From positions 1 to 64,000 of the forward strand of contig JACPAE010000004.1 of the NCBI GenBank assembly GCA_016181005.1: a DNA stretch of 64,000 nt. The letters are read 5' to 3'. Positions 44,262 through 53,336 of this stretch are shown in pieces. Source of the stretch: Candidatus Aenigmatarchaeota archaeon (GTDB lineage: Archaea > Aenigmatarchaeota > Aenigmatarchaeia > CG10238-14 > SCSR01). The notes beneath the pieces were generated by a model, which saw only the letters and a list, made by a program, of their open reading frames with translations, made no database searches and was not told the origin of the DNA. The stretch's first letter is position 1. Every line of letters begins with the position of its first letter. The translations under genes were made by a program, and so were the position numbers.

Positions 44262-44350
44262 GCCCTTGTAGCTCAGCCTGGATACGAATAGCCAAAAAGA
44301 GCAGCTCCCTTCTAAGGAGAAGGTCGTGGGTTCGAATCCCTCCGAGGGCA
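44262..44350 (+). tRNA. tRNA-Arg(UCU) with 14-nt insertion in the D loop
   Basis: The acceptor stem (GCCCTTG/CGAGGGC), anticodon arm (GCTCC CTTCTAA GGAGA, anticodon UCU for AGA codons) and T arm (GTGGG TTCGAAT CCCTC) are clear; discriminator A, no CCA encoded. Position 27-43 is a G-A mismatch. The D loop holds about 24 nt instead of 10: removing 14 nt (best fit 44284-44297) gives a normal GCTC-loop-GAGC arm. The insertion could be a relaxed BHB intron (three of four central pairs, bulges ATA and AAA), or a hairpin extension (TGGATA CGAA TAGCCA) kept in the mature tRNA. Confidence 0.88.
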
Positions 44351-44385
44351 TCACTTTTAAGCAAACAAAACAAAAGGTAATTAGC

Positions 44386-45144
44386 ATGACACGATTAATC
44401 TCCATAGCTTCGGGTAAAGGCGGCGTGGGGAAGACTACACTTGTCTCCAGCTTGTCATTCGCATTAACGGAATTGGGCAAGGATGTCACTGCTATAGACG
44501 CGAACATAACAACACCACACCTGGGTCTGCATCTAGGTTTCCATTCCGCGCCGAAGAACCTGCACGATTTTCTCAGGGGCAGCGCAAAGATGAAGGAAAT
44601 TATTTATCACCATCCTTTTGGATTCAAGATTATACCTGCCAGTTTGTCTGTGAATGACTTGGTTGGTGTAAATGGCGATAAGCTTCAAAGTCTGACGATG
44701 AATCTGATTGGGAGCACCGACTTTATTCTGCTGGATTCAGCACCGTCGTTGGGAAGGGAAGCTACATTGTCATTAAACTCATCCGATGAATTGCTTCTTT
44801 TAACTAATCCGAATCTACCCGCGGTTTTGGATATTCTCAAAGTTGCAAAAGTCGCTGAGAAGATGAACAAGATAATTCTTGGCATTGTCGTTAACAGGGT
44901 TACAGGAAAGAATAACGAGCTGTCTATTAAGGAAATAGAGGACATTGTAAAGTATCCTGTGATAGCAAAGATTCCCGAGGACGAGAATGTGCAAAAGTCT
45001 TTGGCGGCTAGAACTTCAGTAATAGATTACAGTCCTAACTCTCGTGCGGCTGTAGAGGTTAGAAGATTGGCGCATTATCTAGTCGGGAAGGATTTTGATT
45101 ACACGCAAAGTTTGTGGGACAAAGTTTTCAACTGGTTTAGATAA
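44386..45144 (+). CDS. minD: MinD/ParA-type P-loop ATPase
   Basis: 252 aa from the ATG at 44386, with AAGGT about 10 nt upstream; earlier in-frame codons fall inside the tRNA gene. The deviant Walker A ISIASGKGGVGKTTL (about 5-19) has the signature lysine of the MinD/ParA/Mrp class. AIDANITTPHLGLHLG (switch I region) and FILLDSAPSLGREATLSLNS (Walker B and switch II) follow. A C-terminal amphipathic segment (LWDKVFNWFR) may bind membrane as in MinD. It starts 36 nt after tRNA-Arg(UCU). Confidence 0.9.
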   Translation: MTRLISIASGKGGVGKTTLVSSLSFALTELGKDVTAIDANITTPHLGLHLGFHSAPKNLHDFLRGSAKMKEIIYHHPFGFKIIPASLSVNDLVGVNGDKLQSLTMNLIGSTDFILLDSAPSLGREATLSLNSSDELLLLTNPNLPAVLDILKVAKVAEKMNKIILGIVVNRVTGKNNELSIKEIEDIVKYPVIAKIPEDENVQKSLAARTSVIDYSPNSRAAVEVRRLAHYLVGKDFDYTQSLWDKVFNWFR

Positions 45145-45152
45145 TTAAGTTG

Positions 45153-45518
45153 TCACTGCCTTTGATATGTGGAATGTCCAAGACTAGACACTCTTCTTCC
45201 AAATGATCGCCAGAAATATTGAAGCGTGTCAACTAGTCCACCAGAAATCATTCCTAATTCAGCGCCTGCAGCAGTATAGCCAGCAAAAATTGCTGTTGTC
45301 GTTTGAATATCTCCACCTGATGTCTTGGCTAAAATAGCACCAGCTAAACTGCCGATACAGACTCCTGTAACATAGCCATAAGCACTTCCTCTAATCACAT
45401 GCTTGGGGGCGTTTATTAAATATAGGAAGACATTTCTAAATGAATCTGAATACCCAACTCTATCAAGATCATGAGCAGGATTCAATTCCCTTGCAAGTAC
45501 ACTGATAAACCTCATCAA
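45153..45518 (-). CDS. Hypothetical small membrane protein with glycine-rich helices
   Basis: 121 aa. The middle contains two glycine/alanine-rich hydrophobic helices (YGYVTGVCIGSLAGAILAKT and TAIFAGYTAAGAELGMISGG), like glycine-zipper membrane segments, flanked by Arg-rich soluble ends. I do not recognise a family. It is convergent with minD and divergent from the gene at 45569. Confidence 0.5.
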   Translation of the reverse strand: MMRFISVLARELNPAHDLDRVGYSDSFRNVFLYLINAPKHVIRGSAYGYVTGVCIGSLAGAILAKTSGGDIQTTTAIFAGYTAAGAELGMISGGLVDTLQYFWRSFGRRVSSLGHSTYQRQ

Positions 45519-45568
45519 GCAAAATTACATCTTAAAAGGATTTAAGCTTTTCTGCTATACTCATTAAT

Positions 45569-46417
45569 ATGACACAAAATGCTATAGAACAGTTTTTATG
45601 GGAAGAACTTGGATATAGAAAAATAAAGGAATTGATGGAAGGGAGAAAAGACAGAAGAGTTGGAATACGCGATTTTCTAGAAGGTACATTGTTTGCCACT
45701 TTCAAACCTTTTACATGGTCTGGAATTAATCAGGTAAGGGTTACAATGCCGGCAGTACCACGAATTCATACTATCGACGAGTTTAAACTTTCTGGCGGCT
45801 ATCCTATAGGATTTCAACAAGATTTATTGGGCACGGTGTTAAACTATCCATTTTTCACTCAAAGCATGGGGTTCCTCCACCAACGACCCCACCAACGACG
45901 TAACGAAATGGTAGAATATTTACAGAATCTGGGCAGAAGATTGTTCCCAAATGCAGAAGTATCTTTCAGGAAATCTCGTGGTATCCTGACTACCGGCATA
46001 ATTCTTGATGAAGACTTTTACTTCAGTTTAGTATTCCCTTCTCACACCACAGCGTTTGATACGTATTTCAAAGTGAATCCAGATATGGTGACCGACATAA
46101 ATAGAATTGTATCTAGATATCATTTCCTTAGTAATAGAAAAAGGACAGATTACGGGCCTAGCCAAATATATACTCAGATACCTGAATTAGATTTGGTTAG
46201 CATGATTGGCACAAAACCTGATGATGAGTTATTGGCTACAGTTTCGAGTGTTGAAAATTTAAGATATTCTCCAGAATCATCTTATAGAACAGGCCAAGTA
46301 ATTAACCACAATAGATGGGGCCCAGGCATTATACAAGAGACACACGAAAACCATTTTACTGTGTATTTTCCTGCATTGGGAGTAACCAAGAATCTAATAC
46401 ATAATTACAAAAGCTAA
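45569..46417 (+). CDS. Hypothetical protein with C-terminal Tudor/SH3-like strand set
   Basis: 282 aa, soluble. The N-terminal 230 residues are unfamiliar. The last about 45 residues (TGQVINHNRWGPGIIQETHE then FTVYFPALGVTKNL) resemble the small beta-barrel found at the C-terminus of UvrD/PcrA helicases and CarD-like proteins, in which HxxxGxGxV is followed by F-x-G. It may bind protein or nucleic acid through that module. It is A+T-rich and surrounded by unrelated genes, which fits a lineage-specific gene. Confidence 0.55.
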   Translation: MTQNAIEQFLWEELGYRKIKELMEGRKDRRVGIRDFLEGTLFATFKPFTWSGINQVRVTMPAVPRIHTIDEFKLSGGYPIGFQQDLLGTVLNYPFFTQSMGFLHQRPHQRRNEMVEYLQNLGRRLFPNAEVSFRKSRGILTTGIILDEDFYFSLVFPSHTTAFDTYFKVNPDMVTDINRIVSRYHFLSNRKRTDYGPSQIYTQIPELDLVSMIGTKPDDELLATVSSVENLRYSPESSYRTGQVINHNRWGPGIIQETHENHFTVYFPALGVTKNLIHNYKS

Positions 46418-46442
46418 TTTTCGAATTTAATATTTAGGATAA

Positions 46443-48068
46443 TTATAAGCTAATCTCGAATGCAGCACAAGGCATTTCCAAACCCCAGTTTTCCAAAACT
46501 TGCGGATGCAATTCGCCAAAATGGCCTATGACTTTATTTTCCACCAAAATGTTAGCCTGCCTGCCCAGGATAAATGCCGTGCTTGATGCCTCTTCCAGCT
46601 TGTAGTCCACGCTCATCTGCTTCATCAAAGTCTCTGCAACAGCTTTTGCATCCGTGTAACTTGCTTTAGAATGCGACATGATAAATGCAACTTTTCTGAC
46701 AGTTTTCGCCTTTATCTCTTCATTATCATCCGGAACAACAACATCACCGACCTCGAAAACATTCTGGGGATAGTCGACATGCTTGTTGACCGAAAGAACT
46801 TTCATCAAACTCGGCACAATCCAATTTCTCAAGCATACATAATCCTCGGAGACAGGATTTTCCAATTCTATTACATTCTCCCGTTCAACGTTCATTTTCT
46901 CAAACAAATCCCTATGGTTTGTAAGAACCGGCCTTATCAATTCCTGAAAGCCGAATCCTGTCAAAAGATGCCTGTATTTGGCGGAAGTCTTTTCTATGGG
47001 ATGCGACTTGCCCACTGTCGCGATGTTCGGTAGCTCCGGCGTGAAGTTATTGAAGCCGTATCCAATGGCGACATCTTCGATCAAGTCAATCTTGTGCAGA
47101 ATGTCTGTCCTGTAGGAAGGTATGTAAACTCTAAGAGTTCCCTTGCTTTCTGTAACATCATATCCCATCCTTTGCAGAATTGCTACAGCATCTACCTTCT
47201 TCAAGTCCAGCCCGATCCATTTGTTTATTTCCTCCAATGTTATGTCAAGGAAAGTAGGATTTAGATCAGGCGTGATTTCAGGCCGTTCTCCATGAAATAT
47301 TTTCACAGCTTCAATCACGCACCCACGCTCGGCGAAGTTGGTCACAAGTATGTTGAGAGTCTGCAAGACAGACTCCTTATCCAACCCAGTAAGCTCTACA
47401 AACAAAGTCTTCGTTTCTTCCGTTACCCTTGTCCTATCCGAATTTATTATCGGTGGAAAACTGAAGACGCCTTTAGCATCAGTATAAACAGGATATTTCT
47501 TCGCACCTTCAAGTATATGTCCATATTCCTTCCCCTTCGGTATTTTATCAAATACCTCGCTTAGGTTCATTTCCTCATCAGTGTCCAACGGAACTATCTT
47601 CGCATCTGGATTTGCGTCAGTGTAACTTATGGGCTGGATTATTTTGTCAAAATCATGTATACCAATCGCAACTTTCTTCCTCTTCCTTCCTATAGTCTCC
47701 GCAAGAACTTCCTGTATGTTCATCAGACTTTTTATGAAGGCATCAGTCATCGTGACGTTCCTGACAACAGCCGCCGCAATATAAGGCCGAATATCTACTG
47801 TTCCAGCTTTGATTTGGACTTTGGGATTCTCCGCCTTGTGCTTCTTCAAACCAATAATTAATCCAAGATACTGCTTTATTGCCCTTGCAAGCCCTTCAAT
47901 GCCATAAAGGTCAGGCCTGTCAGGCGTAAGCTCGAGCGTGATTTCATCCTCTTTCATCGCCTCGACATTCGGCTTGATTAGATGAATAACTTCTTCCAAC
48001 TGCTCGTCAGAAAGATCCTTTCCGATCAAGTTGAGCAAATCTCTCTTGTCATAAGTTATTGTCGGCAT
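46443..48068 (-). CDS. pheT: Phenylalanyl-tRNA synthetase beta subunit
   Basis: 541 aa starting at the ATG at 48068 (MPTITYDKRDLLNLIGKDLS), whose first base overlaps the last base of the pheS stop (TAATG). This is the compact archaeal/eukaryal type without the bacterial EMAP-like domain. Visible are the B1 region ITLELTPDRPDLYGIEGLAR, the B5-like VDAVAILQRMGYDV and the catalytic-like core (TSAKYRHLLTGFGFQELIRP to the C-terminus). The subunit forms an (alpha-beta)2 tetramer with PheS. Confidence 0.95.
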   Translation of the reverse strand: MPTITYDKRDLLNLIGKDLSDEQLEEVIHLIKPNVEAMKEDEITLELTPDRPDLYGIEGLARAIKQYLGLIIGLKKHKAENPKVQIKAGTVDIRPYIAAAVVRNVTMTDAFIKSLMNIQEVLAETIGRKRKKVAIGIHDFDKIIQPISYTDANPDAKIVPLDTDEEMNLSEVFDKIPKGKEYGHILEGAKKYPVYTDAKGVFSFPPIINSDRTRVTEETKTLFVELTGLDKESVLQTLNILVTNFAERGCVIEAVKIFHGERPEITPDLNPTFLDITLEEINKWIGLDLKKVDAVAILQRMGYDVTESKGTLRVYIPSYRTDILHKIDLIEDVAIGYGFNNFTPELPNIATVGKSHPIEKTSAKYRHLLTGFGFQELIRPVLTNHRDLFEKMNVERENVIELENPVSEDYVCLRNWIVPSLMKVLSVNKHVDYPQNVFEVGDVVVPDDNEEIKAKTVRKVAFIMSHSKASYTDAKAVAETLMKQMSVDYKLEEASSTAFILGRQANILVENKVIGHFGELHPQVLENWGLEMPCAAFEISL

Positions 48069-49333
48069 TACATCACCATTTCCTTTTCCCTCAGCCAGTC
48101 TATCTTGTCGGAGAACAGATAGCGGATATCGTTTATTCCGAGCTTGAGCATCGCTAGTCTTCCGAGGCCAAGTCCCCATGCAAGCACAGGAGCTTCAACG
48201 CCAAGCGGCAAAGTGACTTCCGGCCTGAATATTCCAGAACCGCCGGCCTCAACCCATCCCAAGTCATTAAAGTATACGAACAACTCGGTCGAAAATTCGG
48301 TGAACGGGAAGTAGCTCGGCTTGAACCTAACCTTCTCAGCACCGATAGTCAATGCGAACTCCTTCAAGTATCCAAGCAAATGTCTGAATGTCAATTCTTC
48401 GCCAACCACAATTCCCTCGCATTGGTCGAACTCTATGAAATGTTTTGCATCGATAACATCCGGCCTGAACACGTGATCGATAACGAACATCTTGTGCGGT
48501 AAATTTTCTTTCTTTAGATTTGCCAGCGTTCTTGCTGACACAGCAGTAGTCTGGCTCCTGAGAATCAACCTTCTTGCAAGCTGCGCGTCCCATACCCCCC
48601 AGCCTTTGCTTCCTGTTACCCACCCTTTCTTATGCGTTTCCTCAACACGCTTCCACAAGCTCTCGTCCTTGACAGCGCCTTCTCTAGGCTCCTTGACCAT
48701 GTAAATGTCGTGTATCCCCCGTGCAGGATGGTCGCTGGGCATGAACAATGCGTCCGCGTTCCAAAAGTTCAACTCAACTAATGGGCCTTTCGCCTCCACA
48801 AAACCTAATCCAATTAGCTTTTCCCTGATTTCTTCAATCACTTGCCTGTAAGGATGGAGCTTCCCCGGATAGACTTTTGACACAGGCACATCAACATCAT
48901 ATTTCTTGAACTTGACCTGCTTCCATAATCCAGACTTGAGCAACTGTGGTGTCAGGTTTGTAATTTCCTTGCCAACAAGCTTGTCGGCCTCGCTTGTGAC
49001 AACTTTTCTTATCAGCTTTCGTTGCAGCAGTTTTTCAATTAGTTCTTTGTCAACTTCTTCGCCTTTGTCGATTTTTTCCAGCGCGGCCTGTTCAGGAATT
49101 TCCTTCGGGTAAGTTCCCAATACAAGGTCCTTTCCAAATGACTTGGCCCACTTGTTCTTCAGCGCCCACTGAAGGGCTATGAAAAAGTTGTCCACGCTTT
49201 TCTTGGCGTCGTCGAAGGGCATCGACTTCAACGGCTGTTTCTTTAGGATGTCCAGAAGCTGCTTCTCTGGAAGACCTTTTTTCAGATAGTCACGCCCTTC
49301 CTCTGTCAACTCGTACTTTTTCATAACTATCAT
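48068..49333 (-). CDS. pheS: Phenylalanyl-tRNA synthetase alpha subunit
   Basis: 421 aa class II catalytic subunit. A short N-terminal winged-helix region (MKKYELTEEGRDYLKKGLPE) is smaller than in most archaeal PheS (about 480-500 aa). The motif 2 region contains SQTTAVSARTL then FVIDHVFRPDVIDAKHFIEF, and motif 3 is VLAWGLGLGRLAMLKLGI. ESPELF-like phenylalanine-binding residues occur in PSYFPFTEFSTELFVYFNDL. The start may be the first ATG or the one three codons in (MKKYELT). The stop overlaps pheT by 1 nt. Confidence 0.95.
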   Translation of the reverse strand: MIVMKKYELTEEGRDYLKKGLPEKQLLDILKKQPLKSMPFDDAKKSVDNFFIALQWALKNKWAKSFGKDLVLGTYPKEIPEQAALEKIDKGEEVDKELIEKLLQRKLIRKVVTSEADKLVGKEITNLTPQLLKSGLWKQVKFKKYDVDVPVSKVYPGKLHPYRQVIEEIREKLIGLGFVEAKGPLVELNFWNADALFMPSDHPARGIHDIYMVKEPREGAVKDESLWKRVEETHKKGWVTGSKGWGVWDAQLARRLILRSQTTAVSARTLANLKKENLPHKMFVIDHVFRPDVIDAKHFIEFDQCEGIVVGEELTFRHLLGYLKEFALTIGAEKVRFKPSYFPFTEFSTELFVYFNDLGWVEAGGSGIFRPEVTLPLGVEAPVLAWGLGLGRLAMLKLGINDIRYLFSDKIDWLREKEMVM

Positions 49334-49347
49334 TTGGTTTTCAATTT

Positions 49348-49530
49348 TTAAGTTCCAGCAACCTCGTCATAAACTTTGGCATTCTTGTATGTGGTACAGT
49401 CTCTGTAGGTTTGGTATAACCTTGTCCAATCGTAAGCTTCTCCACACAGCAGTCTTACATCCGGCTCTTTGCCCATCAGTTCGCATATGCCGTTTTTGTA
49501 TTTAGGACAAATCTCTGAACCGTCTTTCAC
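49348..49530 (-). CDS. Small four-cysteine protein (60 aa)
   Basis: Reads MKDGSEICPKYKNGICELMG and continues to LLCGEAYDWTRLYQTYRDC. The spacing C-x7-C, then two more cysteines, fits a small metal-binding or disulphide-rich protein; similar short cysteine proteins are common in archaea with no known role. It is 14 nt upstream of pheS on the same strand. The remaining 126 nt up to trpS hold only a TATA-like TTTATAAG. Confidence 0.55.
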   Translation of the reverse strand: MKDGSEICPKYKNGICELMGKEPDVRLLCGEAYDWTRLYQTYRDCTTYKNAKVYDEVAGT

Positions 49531-49656
49531 CAGTCATCCAGACTCGCCTCGAATTAAATCCACAGAAACAGAACTAGACAAAATAGTCCAATTCAGCAAG
49601 TAAATTGGTACGGCATCACAATCTTACTTTTATTATGCAGTCAAAACTTATAAACT

Positions 49657-50745
49657 TTACTTGATTAAAAATTTCTCAGTCTGACTTTTTGCCTTTGCTC
49701 TTTTCCTCTGATGCCCGGTCAGGAATTTCTTAACCTTCTCTGCAAGATAGTGTTTCACTTCACCAGAAGTCATCTTACCGCTTCTAAACTCGTCAAATAT
49801 TTTTTTAATTCTCTTGTCGTCTTCCTCGAACATGTAGTAAAGGTACTGACATGCGACATCTATGTCAGGATTGCCACCGACTTTCCTATGCTCCTCCAAA
49901 GTCCTGGCTCCTCCAGAGAAGGCTCCCATTATTTTCTTTTCCGCGACTTCCGGTTTGTCGGTAAGATAAATGCATGTCTCTGGCTTGCTCCCAGACATCT
50001 TTCCTCCCTGCAGGCCGGGCATGAATGTGTGGTAAGTTGATGAAGGCTTGACATAGCCAAGCTTGTCCGCTATGTCCCTGACCAAGCGCATGTAGGGATC
50101 CTGGTCAATTCCTATATTCACAACTGTCGGCCTTGTTCCTCCATATTCCTCCAACTGTGGAAGCAGTATATGTGCCGACTGCATTACCGAGTAAAATATC
50201 TGTCCAGGGTTGGTGTCATTGTTAAAGCCGAATATGGCTTTGACTGAGGAGAATGTTGTTTTTGTAGACATCTTGACTGCAAGCTCGTAAACTTTCGCAA
50301 GCTTTGTCGAAAGGAAAATCTTCGTCTTTTTCCTGTCAAACCCAAGCGCAATTATAGTCGGAATCACGTGTTCGTATGCGTTTTTAGTAGCTTCGTCCAC
50401 AGTCTGTGCTTTCTTGAAAACATAAGTCTCGTCATTGGAAATCGGTATGAAAACTTCAGCACCGTTCTTCTGAAAGAACAAAGCTTCCTGCAAAACCATC
50501 AAATTTCCTAAATGTAGAGGACCAGAAGGGTTGAATCCAGTTAGAACTGCAAACGGCTTTTTGCCTTTAATTGCATTGAAGACGGACCCAAAATCACGAT
50601 GACCGAACACAACTCCTCTCCGATAAAGAGTATCAAGATTTTTCATCTGCTTCAAGTAACTGTCAATCTTCTCTATCCCAAACTCCTTCATAGTCTCCTC
50701 ATAGTTCACCTCGCCTTCTACGTTGTCAACAGCTATCTTGGCCAT
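49657..50745 (-). CDS. trpS: Tryptophanyl-tRNA synthetase, archaeal/eukaryal type
   Basis: Class I synthetase, 362 aa. The HIGH-like motif is GFNPSGPLHLGNLMVLQEAL (about 70) and the signature KMSGSKP (about 253). A dimer-interface segment (QSAHILLPQLEEYGGTRPTV then IGIDQDPYMRLVRDIADKLG) is typical of the archaeal/eukaryal group. It ends in a basic tail. It is divergent from rps6e with a 144-nt promoter region. Confidence 0.95.
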   Translation of the reverse strand: MAKIAVDNVEGEVNYEETMKEFGIEKIDSYLKQMKNLDTLYRRGVVFGHRDFGSVFNAIKGKKPFAVLTGFNPSGPLHLGNLMVLQEALFFQKNGAEVFIPISNDETYVFKKAQTVDEATKNAYEHVIPTIIALGFDRKKTKIFLSTKLAKVYELAVKMSTKTTFSSVKAIFGFNNDTNPGQIFYSVMQSAHILLPQLEEYGGTRPTVVNIGIDQDPYMRLVRDIADKLGYVKPSSTYHTFMPGLQGGKMSGSKPETCIYLTDKPEVAEKKIMGAFSGGARTLEEHRKVGGNPDIDVACQYLYYMFEEDDKRIKKIFDEFRSGKMTSGEVKHYLAEKVKKFLTGHQRKRAKAKSQTEKFLIK

Positions 50746-50851
50746 AGAATCACTTTAAGTAATTTAGAAATAGGAGTAAATAAAATCTAGGAATCACTGA
50801 AAGGTAAACCATTGGGACATACCATCTCATAATATTAAGCAAGCCAACAGA

Positions 50852-50867
50852 TTTAAACTTTATATTG
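50852..50867 (+). promoter_or_regulatory. TATA box region of rps6e
   Basis: TTTAAACTTTATATTG lies about 25-35 nt before the ATG at 50890, matching an archaeal TATA box with a short or absent leader, as is common for ribosomal protein genes. Confidence 0.5.
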
Positions 50868-50889
50868 CAATTAAGACCTTAGTGTTTTA

Positions 50890-51306
50890 ATGGCAAACTG
50901 GAGAATCGTCATAAGCGACCCCGAGACAAGGAAATCCTACCAGAAGGAGCTTGAGGAAGACAAGGCTATTGTTCTTGTCGGAAAAAAGCTTGGTGAAGAC
51001 GTTAACGGCGATATTTTTGGATTGTCAGGCTATTCCCTCAAAGTCACGGGCGGTAGCGACAGGGAAGGGTTCCCTATGCATCCAAACCTGCCTGGCCAGG
51101 GAAAGAAGAGAATGTTGTTGACAGGTCCTCCAGGCTACCATCCTAAAATAAAGGGGCAAAGAAAAAGAAAAACAGTCCGAGGAAACACGATATCTCAATT
51201 CATAACTCAGGTCAACGTCAAGGTTGTCAAGAAGGGCGATAAACAGCTAGACGAAATTTTTGGTAAGAAGGAAGCGCCAAGCCCTCCGACAACCGAACAA
51301 AAATAA
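50890..51306 (+). CDS. rps6e: Ribosomal protein S6e
   Basis: Component of the small ribosomal subunit. The hallmark region GLSGYSLKVTGGSDREGFPM followed by LLTGPPGYHPKIKGQRKRKT and VRGNTISQFITQVNVKVVK is complete. At 138 aa it has a normal archaeal length with a polar tail (KKEAPSPPTTEQK). Confidence 0.96.
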   Translation: MANWRIVISDPETRKSYQKELEEDKAIVLVGKKLGEDVNGDIFGLSGYSLKVTGGSDREGFPMHPNLPGQGKKRMLLTGPPGYHPKIKGQRKRKTVRGNTISQFITQVNVKVVKKGDKQLDEIFGKKEAPSPPTTEQK

Positions 51307-51348
51307 CACCATTTACCATTTAAATCCTTTTCTACCGGGTAATTAATT

Positions 51349-52047
51349 ATGTCAACTAATTTACTTGTAGTCAAGTCAATGGCCGATGCTTTGGATGTTT
51401 TGTCAAAGAATGTAGTTCCTTTAGAGAAGTCTGATTTCAATGAATTAGGAGCTTATGTTTATCCCTTGCGTTCACAAGTGCAGCTGGCAGTTGAGCTGGA
51501 ATTAGACGGGAAACCTAAACAAGTTCAATTAACAAGAGAAGATGGAGTAATTATAAATCTCCGTCTCCCAGACGAACTGGAACTGTTTCAAATGCTTGAA
51601 CCCAAGTATGGGCCATTAGAGCATGGCGGCATCGAGAAGCAATTGCAAGCTTGTTATCATCAAGACCAAAGATACAAAGATAATGTTTTAGTTTTAGGAA
51701 GATTCTCGGTCAGGACAGGAGAGATGGGAATAAAAACCGGGGACGGCCACGAATTTTATAGAATTATAGGAAAAGAGCCGCCAAACAGTATATCAGCAGG
51801 CGATTACGGTTATGATTTTGCAAGGCAACAAATGGTGCCTATGCCGAATAGAAGAGGCTATTTCGATCGAATAGGCAAGACGGAAGCGAAAGGCTATTGG
51901 GGTGGAGTAGACTACGAAGACGACGAGGGCAGGTCGGCAGTCAGATGCTACTGGGTCTCTGCCGAGGAGATGCTCTACGTGAATGTGCTTAGGCCGTTGG
52001 AGAGGAGAGACACCGGTGCTGTGGCTGCGTGGAGAAAGGCAGCTTAA
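51349..52047 (+). CDS. Hypothetical protein (232 aa)
   Basis: I do not recognise this soluble acidic protein. It has no signal peptide, membrane segment or known motif; the C-terminal half is rich in Tyr and Gly (GDYGYDFARQQMVPMPNRRG). The gene sits between rps6e and aIF2-gamma, two translation genes often placed together in archaea, so it looks like an insertion into that group. An in-frame AT-rich promoter-like stretch (TTTAAATCAATATTTTAT) follows it, presumably for aIF2-gamma. Confidence 0.55.
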   Translation: MSTNLLVVKSMADALDVLSKNVVPLEKSDFNELGAYVYPLRSQVQLAVELELDGKPKQVQLTREDGVIINLRLPDELELFQMLEPKYGPLEHGGIEKQLQACYHQDQRYKDNVLVLGRFSVRTGEMGIKTGDGHEFYRIIGKEPPNSISAGDYGYDFARQQMVPMPNRRGYFDRIGKTEAKGYWGGVDYEDDEGRSAVRCYWVSAEEMLYVNVLRPLERRDTGAVAAWRKAA

Positions 52048-52145
52048 TTAGGCAACATTAAAAACCTTTAAATCAATATTTTATCCTAGCTTGGGCTGGG
52101 TGATGTAAAGTAACAAAAGAAATAAATCCGAAGCTGATACCTGAA

Positions 52146-53336
52146 GTGAACATAGGTCTTGTCGGCCACGTAAGCCACGGCAAGACAACACTGACAAAAG
52201 CCTTGACAGGCAAGCTGACACTAGCCCATTCCGAGGAATTGAAGCGAGGAATAACAATAAGGCTAGGCTATGCAGACGTTACAATCTACAAGTGCACCAA
52301 ATGCGGAAAGCACTCGACAAATGAAAAATGTATCCACTGTTTTTCTCAAGCAGAGCCAGTGCGGACAGTAAGCTTCATCGACGCTCCCGGCCACGAAACC
52401 CTGATGGCTACAGTGCTGACAGGCGCCAGCCTGATGGACGGCGCGATACTGCTGGTAGCTGCAAACGAGAAATGTCCGCAGCCGCAGACAAGGGAGCACT
52501 TGACGGCATTGGAAGTTGTCGGCATCAAGAACGTGATAATCGTCCAAAGCAAGATTGACATGGTGACTAGAGAGCAAGCGCTTGAAAACTACAACCAGAT
52601 AAAGGAATTTGTCAATGGCACGTCCATGGAAAACGCACCAATAATTCCCATCTCGGCGCAGTACAGCGTCAACCTTGATTACCTTTTCGAGGCGATTGAA
52701 AAAGTGATACCTACACCCCAGAGGGATTTGGAAGCAGATCCTTTGATGTATGTTGCAAGAAGCTTCGACGTGAACAAGCCAGGCTCGTCTCCCAAGGCGT
52801 TGACCGGAGGCATTGTCGGCGGCTCAGTGGTGCAGGGGAAGTTCAAGGTCGGCGATGAGATTGAGATAAAGCCAGGCGTCATGGTCAAGAGTTCCTACAA
52901 GCCCCTGACCACAATAATCACAGGTTTGAAGAAGGGAGGAATGGACTTGCCAGAGGCCGGTGCTGGCGGTTTGCTGGGACTTATGACAGACTTGGACCCA
53001 GCACTGGCAAAATCCGACGGCCTTGTCGGCAATGTCGTAGGATATCCGGGAAAATTATTGCCCCCTGTAATAAATTCGCTGACGTTAGAAATCCATTTGC
53101 TGGAAAGAGTTGTAGGCGCCAAGGAGCTCGCCTCTACAGACCCGATAAAGATGAATGAACCCCTTCTTGTAAACGTGGGCACAAGCAGATCAGTAGGAGC
53201 CGTCACCTCCATCAAAAAGGGCGCAGTTTCATTGAATCTAAAAATCCCCATCTGCGCGACAAAGCAGGATAGGATTGTAATCTCAAGACAGGTTCAAGGA
53301 AGATGGAGGCTGGTCGGCTACGGAAAATTGCTCTAG
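52146..53336 (+). CDS. eif2g: Translation initiation factor aIF2 gamma subunit
   Basis: GTPase core of aIF2, which delivers initiator tRNA. G1 is GLVGHVSHGKTTLT, with Ser where most archaea have Asp; the zinc knuckle is CTKCGKHSTNEKCIHC; G3 is FIDAPGHETLM; domains II and III follow. The start is uncertain. GTG at 52146 gives the shortest protein, with no ribosome-binding site. Coding-like sequence continues upstream in frame (VTKEINPKLIPE) to codon 52110 without a standard start. A GGGTGATG at 52099-52105 would begin that frame only if one T (52106) were absent. A sequencing indel or a non-standard start is possible. Confidence 0.93.
   Translation: MNIGLVGHVSHGKTTLTKALTGKLTLAHSEELKRGITIRLGYADVTIYKCTKCGKHSTNEKCIHCFSQAEPVRTVSFIDAPGHETLMATVLTGASLMDGAILLVAANEKCPQPQTREHLTALEVVGIKNVIIVQSKIDMVTREQALENYNQIKEFVNGTSMENAPIIPISAQYSVNLDYLFEAIEKVIPTPQRDLEADPLMYVARSFDVNKPGSSPKALTGGIVGGSVVQGKFKVGDEIEIKPGVMVKSSYKPLTTIITGLKKGGMDLPEAGAGGLLGLMTDLDPALAKSDGLVGNVVGYPGKLLPPVINSLTLEIHLLERVVGAKELASTDPIKMNEPLLVNVGTSRSVGAVTSIKKGAVSLNLKIPICATKQDRIVISRQVQGRWRLVGYGKLL

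Noticed and set aside
52103-52108. ATG-TAA as the true aIF2-gamma start with a BHB intron
   Set aside because: I found no 4-bp helix with 3-nt bulges near the junction; a one-base indel or alternative start is simpler.
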